13,896 nucleotides of DNA from Pseudomonadota bacterium (GTDB lineage: Bacteria > Pseudomonadota > Gammaproteobacteria > Burkholderiales > Thiobacillaceae). Shown here piece after piece: positions 5,749 to 13,896 of the stretch. Positions within the stretch are counted from its first letter, which is position 1, and every line of letters starts with the position of its first letter. The notes beneath the pieces were generated by a model. That model made no database searches and was not told the origin of the DNA. It saw nothing but the letters and a program-made list of their open reading frames with translations. Position numbers and translations under genes: made by a program. The stretch is from contig JAKACL010000046.1 in the NCBI GenBank assembly GCA_021821425.1, forward strand, positions 1 through 13,896. The letters run 5' to 3'.

Positions 5749-6141
5749 TCACGCCCAATATTTCGCCTTGTCCGGCAGCACCCAGCGCACGCCGCCGCGC
5801 GCGTCTTCCTTGTCGCCGCGATAACGCGGAATCAGGTGGATGTGCAGGTGGGGCACGCTCTGCCCGCCGGCCTGGCCGTGGTTGATGCCGATGTTGTAGC
5901 CGTCGGGCTGGTGATGGCGATCGAGGATGTCCCTGGCCTGCGCCAGCATGCGGAACAGCGCCAGATACTCGACCTCGGTGGCTTCGAACAGGGTGGCGAA
6001 GTGGCGGCGCGGAATGATGACGGTGTGGCCGAGCGAGACGGGAAAACCGTCGCGGTAGGCGACGGCGAGGTCTTCTTCGGCGACGATGCGGTGCGGGTCC
6101 AGTTGGCAGAAAGGACAGGGGCGTGTTTCAGCTGAGGTCAT
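5749..6141 (-). CDS. HIT-family nucleotide-binding hydrolase
   Basis: The 130-aa protein carries the histidine-triad motif SVPHLHIHLIPR with His98, His100 and His102 as the catalytic triad, a CPFC start region, SLGHTVIIPRRHF (36-48) forming the nucleotide pocket, and an end GGVRWVLPDKAKYW often seen in this subgroup. HIT proteins hydrolyse or transfer nucleotide monophosphates from compounds such as adenosine phosphoramidate or dinucleoside polyphosphates; the true substrate is unknown. It is a single cytoplasmic gene with no convincing ribosome binding site before ATG 6139-6141. It is not obviously co-transcribed with the dehydrogenase upstream (136-base gap). Confidence 0.9.
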   Translation of the reverse strand: MTSAETRPCPFCQLDPHRIVAEEDLAVAYRDGFPVSLGHTVIIPRRHFATLFEATEVEYLALFRMLAQARDILDRHHQPDGYNIGINHGQAGGQSVPHLHIHLIPRYRGDKEDARGGVRWVLPDKAKYWA

Positions 6142-6169
6142 GCCTGGGGTGTGCTCGTGTCGTTGTCAT

Positions 6170-6203
6170 GGATCGTTTCGATCCGGCCGCGCGGTCGCGA
6201 CCG
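6170..6203. promoter_or_regulatory. Adjacent hairpin and 12-bp palindrome upstream of the HIT gene
   Basis: GGATCG-TTT-CGATCC (6170-6184) is a 6-bp stem, followed at 6192-6203 by the perfect palindrome CGGTCGCGACCG. Together they occupy the gap between the dehydrogenase stop and the HIT start. No T run follows, so they may be operator sites or a weak end signal. Confidence 0.3.
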
Positions 6204-6277
6204 GAGAATGCTGCAGGACTTGCGTGGATTCGAGTGTAACCGATGCGCCAGCCTTGCAGCCGCCCGGGACAGGCGCT

Positions 6278-7780
<1,503 letters not shown>

Positions 7781-7971
7781 GGCGTGCTTCCTTTCTGCCG
7801 GGCGCGCGCTGCACACCCGTCGATGCGAGAACCTCAGTTTAGCGCTGCTCTGCCCGCGTGTTCATGCTGCCGATGGCGCATGCGGATGGGTCGCACCGAT
7901 GCGATGGATGCTGCCTCTGCAAACCCGCCGCCGCGTCTACTATGAAGATATTCAGTGCAACAAGGATCGCC

Positions 7972-8610
7972 ATGCCATTCGCCAATCGTCGCGAGGCCGC
8001 CGACCGGCTCGCCGAAGCCTTGAAAGCCTGCAAAGGCCAGCATCCGCTGATCCTCGCGATCCCGCGCGGCGCCGTGCCGATGGGGCAGCGCTTGGCCCGG
8101 GCGCTGGACGGCGAGCTCGACGTGGTGCTGGTGCGCAAGCTGCGCGCGCCCTTCAATCCGGAATTCGCGATCGGGTCGATCGACGAATCGGGCTGGATCT
8201 ATCTGGCGGACCACGCCGAAGCGGCCGGCGGAACCGCCGCCTACCTCAAGCAGGAGAAGCAGGCGCAACTGGAAACCATCCGCCAGCGGCGCGCGCGCTA
8301 CACGCCTCTGCGGCCGCCGATCGATCCGGCGGGACGCATTGTGATTGTGGTAGACGACGGCCTGGCCACCGGCGCGACCATGATTTCCGCGCTGCACGCG
8401 CTGCAGGCAAAAAGGCCGGCGCGCCTGATCTGCGCGGTGCCGGTGGCGCCCCCGGAAACGCTGGAAAGAATCCAGGAGTATGCGGACGAGGTGGTGTGCC
8501 TTGAGACGCCGCCGCACTTTCAGGCGGTGGGACAGTTTTATGCGGACTTTCCCCAAGTCGACGACAGCGAAGTCGAGGCCATCCTGAAACAGACCTCGCC
8601 AGTCCTTTAG
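7972..8610 (+). CDS. Phosphoribosyltransferase-fold protein
   Basis: The 212-aa protein has the PRPP-binding loop VIVVDDGLATGAT (about 125-137), an early PRGAVPMGQRLARAL segment and the VRKLRAPFNPEFAIGSIDES stretch typical of a family of stand-alone or hydrolase-fused PRTase-domain proteins. The exact substrate is unknown; these are not standard purine or pyrimidine salvage enzymes. ATG 7972-7974 follows AAGGA by five bases and gives the family-like start MPFANRREAADRL; starts further upstream add a Cys/His-rich stretch with no binding site. It is the only clear plus-strand gene in the right half and ends tail-to-tail on the adaptor gene with a four-base overlap. In many proteobacteria this domain is fused to or next to an alpha/beta hydrolase like the one at 12990-13640. 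Confidence 0.85.
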   Translation: MPFANRREAADRLAEALKACKGQHPLILAIPRGAVPMGQRLARALDGELDVVLVRKLRAPFNPEFAIGSIDESGWIYLADHAEAAGGTAAYLKQEKQAQLETIRQRRARYTPLRPPIDPAGRIVIVVDDGLATGATMISALHALQAKRPARLICAVPVAPPETLERIQEYADEVVCLETPPHFQAVGQFYADFPQVDDSEVEAILKQTSPVL

Positions 8611-9800
8611 CGCGGCTTCACCCGCGTACCGTCGGCAATCTTGTCGTCGGGGTGGCTGACCACGCGGGTTCCGGCCGCAAGCCCCGACAGCACCTGTGTA
8701 GCCAGCCCGGCGCGCTGGCCCGCCTCGACCGGCGTCAGGCGGGCGCGCCCGCCGTCCACCGTGAACACGGCCCAGCCGTCGCCATGGCGGAACAGCGCGC
8801 TGGTCGGCAACTGCAGCACGTCGTCGGCCTCCCACAGCACGAAGCGGGCTTCCACCCGATAGCCGTCGCCCAGCGCCTGCCAGGCCTCGCGCGGCGCGGC
8901 GAAGTCGACGATCACGCGCACCCGCTGCTCCTCGACCCCGAGCGCCGAAATCTTGGTGAAGCCGCTCGGCTCGACCACCCGCACCCTGCCTTCGATAGCC
9001 TTATCGCCACCCCATCGGTCGAGGATGACTTTCGAGCCGGCCGCGATTTTCACCGCGTGAGTGGAAAGCACCTCGACCTCGACTTCGAGGCTGTCGGGGT
9101 TGCCGATTTCGAGCAATGGCTGGCCGGCCGTCACCGCGCCCTCGCTTTCCTGCATCAGTTTCAACACGCGCGCGGCCACCGGTGCGCGCACCTGCAGCAC
9201 GTCGGCCGCGCCGCCGCCCTGCAGGCGATCGCTGCTGGCAACGGCCGCACGCGCCGTGTCGAGCTCGAAGCGCGCCACCCTGACCGAATGCAGCGCGGAC
9301 TGCTGCACGGCACGGGCACGGGTCTCCGCGCTGCGCGCGCTATCCAGCGCCTGCGCGGAAATGAAATTCGAGGCCCGCAGCGTTTCGGCACGGCTGCGTT
9401 CCTGCTGCGCAAGCTGCGTAGCGGCCGTGGCGGCAGCCGCATTCTGTTCGGCCACTGCCACCGCCGCCTGCGCGGCGCTCGCCTGCGCCCGGGCCTGCGC
9501 GCGGGTGCGCGGATCGAGCGCCGCCGCGCGCGCCGGCTCGATCACCGCCAGCACCTGCCCGGCCGCGACCGCATCGCCCGCCTTGAGCGCGCTGCGTCGC
9601 GCGTAGCCGGCCACCGGCGCGGTCACCTGATAGCGCTCGATGACGCGGGTCTTGCCTTCCTCTTCCACCGTCACCGCGAGCGGTGCGCGCGTCACCTCGG
9701 CCAGGTCGACCGGGACGGCGCGCGGCATCAGGCCAAACGCGATGCCGGCCGCCACGACGACGGCCGTCGCCAGGATTCCGATTTTTGCGCGTGTTTGCAT
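8607..9800 (-). CDS. HlyD/MFP-type periplasmic adaptor of an ABC exporter
   Basis: The 397-aa protein has an N-terminal membrane anchor (IGILATAVVVAAGIAFGL, residues 7-24). Two lipoyl-like half-domains (VTAPVAGYARRSALKAGDAV and VRAPVAARVLKLMQESEGAV) flank an Ala/Gln/Arg-rich coiled-coil hairpin, and a beta-barrel and membrane-proximal domain follow. Such adaptors link an inner-membrane pump to an outer-membrane channel; no TolC-like gene is in the window. ATG 9798-9800 has AGGG five bases upstream; a 22-residue upstream extension overlapping the permease is unlikely. The start lies 11 bases after the permease stop, so it is the last gene of the ABC operon. Its TAA at 8607-8609 overlaps the converging phosphoribosyltransferase stop. 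Confidence 0.92.
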   Translation of the reverse strand: MQTRAKIGILATAVVVAAGIAFGLMPRAVPVDLAEVTRAPLAVTVEEEGKTRVIERYQVTAPVAGYARRSALKAGDAVAAGQVLAVIEPARAAALDPRTRAQARAQASAAQAAVAVAEQNAAAATAATQLAQQERSRAETLRASNFISAQALDSARSAETRARAVQQSALHSVRVARFELDTARAAVASSDRLQGGGAADVLQVRAPVAARVLKLMQESEGAVTAGQPLLEIGNPDSLEVEVEVLSTHAVKIAAGSKVILDRWGGDKAIEGRVRVVEPSGFTKISALGVEEQRVRVIVDFAAPREAWQALGDGYRVEARFVLWEADDVLQLPTSALFRHGDGWAVFTVDGGRARLTPVEAGQRAGLATQVLSGLAAGTRVVSHPDDKIADGTRVKPR

Positions 9801-9811
9801 GCTTGCCCTGT

Positions 9812-12181
9812 TTATTCGCGTGTCTTGAGTACGGCCACCAGGTCGAGCCGGCCCAGCCGCGCCCACATCAGCAGGCCGGAAAGCAGCGCGGACACGACGA
9901 CCACCGCCGCCCCCATCGCGTAATTTTCCGCCGTCAGAATCAGCGGCAGCCGGTAGAGCTCGTTCTGGAACGCCATCACCAGAATGCCGATCAGCCCGAT
10001 GCCGACCACGAAGCCGACCGGAATTGCCGCCAGTGTCAGCAGCGCCAGCTCTCCCAGCAGGATATAGGCGATCTCGCCGCGGGTGAAGCCCAGCACGCGC
10101 AAGCTGGCGAGTTCGCGGCCGCGTTCCGACAGCGCGATGCGCGCGCTGTTGTAGACGACGCCGAAGCCGATCGCGCCGGCGAGCAGCGTGGCGATCAGGT
10201 TGTAGAACAGGATGAACTCGCCGATGGTGGCGTAGAAGCTCTGGATCGCGGCCTTGTTAGCGACCATGCCGAGCACGCGCGGGCGTTCGTGCAGCCGGGC
10301 GTAGAGTTCGGTTTCCATGCCCGGCTGCACCGCGAGATACGCACCCGACACCGTGCTGCCCTCGCGCATCAGCGCATTCAGCGAATCCTGCTGCATGTAG
10401 GCCGAGACGCCGAGAAACTGCTTGGTGATGCCGAGCACCGGCACCTGCAGCACCGGGCGGCGGCCTTCGAGCACCTCCACCGTCAGTAGGTCGCCCGGCT
10501 TCACGTGCAGGATTTCGTTCGCCAGGTGGTCGGTCAGCACCACGCCGCCCGGCGGCACCGCCACCGGCTGCAGATTGCGATCGAGCGAGCGATGCAGCCG
10601 CCCCTCCGGCTGGATGCCGAAGACCGCGGCGCGGTGCTGGTAGGGCCCGAAGCGCAGGACCGCCGGCACGTCGCGAAACCCTTCCACATAATCGACACCG
10701 GGCAGCGCCGCCAGCTCATGCAGCGCGCGGCCGGAGGTCGGTTCGATGAAGGACAGCGCCAGGTCCTCGCGCGCGGCATGCTTGAACTGCACGTCGACGA
10801 TGAAATCGATCGCGCCGCGCTGGTAGTTGCCCACCATCATCAGCGCACAGGCGCAGGCGATGCCGAGCACGGTCAGCAGCGACTTCAGCGGGTGCCGCTC
10901 GATGTGGCGCAGGATCATCCGCGTCGGCGCGGCGAACCAGCGCTGCAGGCCGATGCGCTCGACCAGCGTGGTGCGGTAGGTCTCCGGCATTTCCGGGCGC
11001 ATGCCCTCGGCCGCCGGCAACCGCACCGCGCGCGCCACCGAAAACAGCGTGCCGCTGACCGCCGCCAGCGCAGTGACGCCGAGGGCGACCCCGATCACGC
11101 CGGCATTGAGCCCGTAGTCGAGGTAGGGAAAGCGGAACGTCGTTTCCATGTACACGTTGGACAAGCCCTGGCCGAACCAGGCGCCGAGCGCCACGCCGCC
11201 CGCCACGCCCAGCACCGCCATCAGCAGCACCAGCTTGACGTAGTGCACACCGATCGCCAGGTAGGGATAGCCGAAAGCCTTGAGGATGGCGATCTGGTCG
11301 CGCTGCAGTGCGATCAGCCGGCTCAGCACCACGTTGAGCAGGAAGGCGGCGACGCCGAGGAAGATGGCCGGAAACACCGTGGCCATGGTCTGCAACTGCT
11401 TCAGCTCCTCGGAGAGAAAGCGGTTGGAGAACTGGTCCGTGCGCCCGTAGGCGCCGGTGCCGCCGTAGCTTGCCAGCACGGCGTCGACGCGATCGATCAC
11501 GTCCGCCTCGACGGCGTCGCGCGCCAGCGTCAGGCTCGCCTGGTTGAACGCGCCCTCCATGTCGTAGGCGGCGGCCAGCGCATTGCGGCCCATCCACAGC
11601 ACGCCGTAGCGCTTGAAATCGGGAAACATCGAGCCGGGCGCGATCTGGTAGACGTATTCCGGCGACACCGCGACCCCCACCACGGTGAGTTGCTTGCGCT
11701 TGCCGTTGATGATCGCGGCAAGCGTGTCGCCCGGCTGGAACCCGTGCGCATCGGCAAAGGTGTCGGACAGCACCACCTCGTCCGCGCTCCACGGCTGCAC
11801 CATGCGGCCGCGCCGCAGGTGCAGCGCGTTGAGCAGCGGCTCACCCTGGTCCGGCAGCGACAGCAGGAGGCCGGTGATGGGGTCGGTAAAGCCCGCCACC
11901 TCGAGCTTGACCCCGGCCCGCACCCGGGTCTCCACGCGCTCCACCCCGGGCAGCGCGGCAAGCCGCTCGGCCACGGGTTCCGGCGCGCGCTTGAGGCTGG
12001 CGAACACCTCGGCAAAGCGATACTCGCTGTAGAAGCGATCGCGCGTCACGGTCAGCGACTCGTAGGTGGACAGCGACATCACCAGCGTGGCGATGCCGCC
12101 CATGATCACCGCGGCAATCGCCAGCACCTGGCCGCGCAGGTGCCACAGGTCGCGAAAGAGTTTGCGGTCGAGCGCGCGCAT
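9812..12181 (-). CDS. ABC transporter permease, duplicated FtsX/MacB type (789 aa)
   Basis: The protein has an N-terminal helix (about 17-38), a large periplasmic domain, three helices (about 260-385), a fifth near 435-455, a second periplasmic domain, and three C-terminal helices (about 670-780): two FtsX-like halves in one chain. The conserved cytoplasmic segments [20 protein letters not shown] and [20 protein letters not shown] are the coupling regions that meet the ATPase in each half. This family exports lipids, lipoproteins, peptides or drugs by a mechanotransmission-type mechanism. The ATG starts four bases after the ATPase stop, with AAGG overlapping that junction. The substrate is unknown; the three-gene order resembles DevCA-DevB-type exporters. 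Confidence 0.92.
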   Translation of the reverse strand: MRALDRKLFRDLWHLRGQVLAIAAVIMGGIATLVMSLSTYESLTVTRDRFYSEYRFAEVFASLKRAPEPVAERLAALPGVERVETRVRAGVKLEVAGFTDPITGLLLSLPDQGEPLLNALHLRRGRMVQPWSADEVVLSDTFADAHGFQPGDTLAAIINGKRKQLTVVGVAVSPEYVYQIAPGSMFPDFKRYGVLWMGRNALAAAYDMEGAFNQASLTLARDAVEADVIDRVDAVLASYGGTGAYGRTDQFSNRFLSEELKQLQTMATVFPAIFLGVAAFLLNVVLSRLIALQRDQIAILKAFGYPYLAIGVHYVKLVLLMAVLGVAGGVALGAWFGQGLSNVYMETTFRFPYLDYGLNAGVIGVALGVTALAAVSGTLFSVARAVRLPAAEGMRPEMPETYRTTLVERIGLQRWFAAPTRMILRHIERHPLKSLLTVLGIACACALMMVGNYQRGAIDFIVDVQFKHAAREDLALSFIEPTSGRALHELAALPGVDYVEGFRDVPAVLRFGPYQHRAAVFGIQPEGRLHRSLDRNLQPVAVPPGGVVLTDHLANEILHVKPGDLLTVEVLEGRRPVLQVPVLGITKQFLGVSAYMQQDSLNALMREGSTVSGAYLAVQPGMETELYARLHERPRVLGMVANKAAIQSFYATIGEFILFYNLIATLLAGAIGFGVVYNSARIALSERGRELASLRVLGFTRGEIAYILLGELALLTLAAIPVGFVVGIGLIGILVMAFQNELYRLPLILTAENYAMGAAVVVVSALLSGLLMWARLGRLDLVAVLKTRE

Positions 12182-12185
12182 GGCC

Positions 12186-12917
<732 letters not shown>

Positions 12918-12989
12918 GCCACGCGCGCTGGCTCTCTGCATCGTCATTGCGTCCATGTATGCAATGACGGGCAAGGATCCGGGGTTTTC

Positions 12990-13640
12990 TCAAACGGACA
13001 CGGCAGGCAGGTAGGCCGCGAACCACCCCGCAGCCCGGCTCGCCACTGCTTCCAGCGTGCCGGGCTCCTCGAACAGATGCGTCGCACCCGGCACGATGAC
13101 GAGCTCCTTCTCGCAGCGCAGCGCGTCGAAAGCCTGCTGGTTAAGATCGATCACGCCGTCGTCGTAGCCGCCGACCAGCAGCAGCGTCGGCGCGGTCACC
13201 CGCGCCAGCGCCTGCGCGCTCGCGAGATCCGGCCGGCCGCCGCGGGATACAACGGCGCGCGTCGCATCGCCCAGCGCCGCGGCGGCTTCGAGCGCAGCGG
13301 CAGCGCCGGTGCTGGCGCCGAAGAAACCGAGCGGCAGTGATTTCGTCGCCGCCTGCGCGCCCACCCAGCGCGCGGCGTCGAGCAGTCTTCGGGTCAGCAG
13401 GCCGATGTCGAAGCGGCGCGAATAATCTGCGTCCTCCTCGGGCGTCAGCAGGTCCATCAGCAGCGTGCCGACACCGGCCGCGCGCAATGCGCCGGCGACG
13501 AAATTGTTGCGCGGCGAATGGCGCGACGAGCCGCTGCCGTGGGCGAACAGCACCAGGCCGACGGCGCGATCGGGAATCTCCAGCATGCCCTCGAGGGTGA
13601 CCGGGCCGGCCGGAATGTGCGTCAGGGTCGACGTGCTCAT
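12990..13640 (-). CDS. Alpha/beta hydrolase, dienelactone-hydrolase-like
   Basis: The 216-aa cytoplasmic protein begins with a beta-strand pair, then LVLFAHGSGSSRHSPRNN (oxyanion-hole region). The nucleophile elbow is GASTG with Ser110, the acid is probably Asp160 or Asp161 in GGYDDGV, and the base is His188 in PGATHLF, so the triad is complete. The substrate is unknown; the family includes small esterases and dienelactone-hydrolase-like enzymes commonly fused or adjacent to a PRTase domain. The start ATG overlaps the upstream radical-SAM stop as ATGA, indicating translational coupling. The ABC ATPase follows 72 bases downstream of the stop on the same strand. Confidence 0.88.
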   Translation of the reverse strand: MSTSTLTHIPAGPVTLEGMLEIPDRAVGLVLFAHGSGSSRHSPRNNFVAGALRAAGVGTLLMDLLTPEEDADYSRRFDIGLLTRRLLDAARWVGAQAATKSLPLGFFGASTGAAAALEAAAALGDATRAVVSRGGRPDLASAQALARVTAPTLLLVGGYDDGVIDLNQQAFDALRCEKELVIVPGATHLFEEPGTLEAVASRAAGWFAAYLPAVSV

Positions 13641-13896
13641 GCCCGGCTTTCGCGGTGCAGCGCAATCGGAATGCGACGGTTACCGAAAGGATGGTTGAAC
13701 ACGCCGAAGCGCCCGGCGATGGCGCTGCCACACTGCGGACAATGGCCGTCGGGCGTGAGCCTGTAATCGTCGATGCGATACCAGTCGCGCACGATCAGCG
13801 GCGTGTGGCAATCCGGGCAGGACGTGGTGCCGCCGGCGGGGTCGTGCACGTTGCCGGTGTAGACGTAATGCAGCCCGGCCTTCAGTGCGATCTCGC
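13637..13896 (-). CDS. amrS: AmmeMemoRadiSam-system radical SAM enzyme, C-terminal end (partial)
   Basis: The gene runs off the right edge; 85 codons plus the stop are visible. The segment AGLHYVYTGNVHDPAGGTTS is a recognisable end of the barrel in PflA-like radical-SAM enzymes of the AmmeMemoRadiSam set (with AMMECR1 and Memo proteins). It is followed by a zinc-ribbon-like tail with CPDC and CPQC pairs and the ending RFGVFNHPFGNRRIPI. The radical-SAM CxxxCxxC motif would lie outside the window. The start inside the window (GTG near 13849) is only an artefact of the edge. Its TGA overlaps the hydrolase ATG by four bases. Confidence 0.82.
   Translation of the reverse strand, partial: EIALKAGLHYVYTGNVHDPAGGTTSCPDCHTPLIVRDWYRIDDYRLTPDGHCPQCGSAIAGRFGVFNHPFGNRRIPIALHRESRA

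Overview
The window reads as chromosomal DNA of a GC-rich, sulfur-oxidising betaproteobacterium of the Thiobacillus/Sulfuricella kind. The main reason is a complete aprM-aprB-aprA set (dissimilatory APS reductase with a membrane anchor and no qmo genes). This is inferred from gene content; no 16S rRNA or other marker is present.

Layout. Positions 1-119 are the right end of an IS256-family insertion sequence: the last 26 codons of its transposase and a terminal inverted repeat. It abuts a relatively AT-rich open frame (about 120-331) that looks like the 3' end of a gene cut by the insertion, followed at once by a bidirectional terminator (331-358). The minus strand from about 4977 down to 504 is one likely transcription unit: aprM, aprB, aprA, an unrecognised 129-aa protein, a SlyD-like FKBP protein that has lost an active-site acid, and an unannotated 53-aa protein. 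It ends at the same terminator. This operon would oxidise sulfite to sulfate via APS and pass electrons to the membrane; the three downstream genes are candidate accessory factors.

Positions 4978-5523 hold no convincing gene but are rich in inverted repeats. They contain a well-formed sigma-54 promoter with an exact IHF-consensus site upstream, pointing to an overlooked 45-aa, arginine-rich small protein (5524-5661) with a strong ribosome binding site.

Positions 5749-8610 are scattered metabolic genes: a HIT-family hydrolase, a CoA-acylating methylmalonate-semialdehyde dehydrogenase, and a divergent phosphoribosyltransferase.

Positions 8607-13896 (minus strand) hold a second likely operon: the C-terminal end of an AmmeMemoRadiSam radical-SAM enzyme, overlapped by an alpha/beta hydrolase, then a three-part ABC export system (LolD-type ATPase, 789-aa FtsX/MacB-type permease, HlyD-type periplasmic adaptor). 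The adaptor gene ends tail-to-tail on the phosphoribosyltransferase with a 4-base overlap. No tRNA, rRNA or CRISPR was seen.
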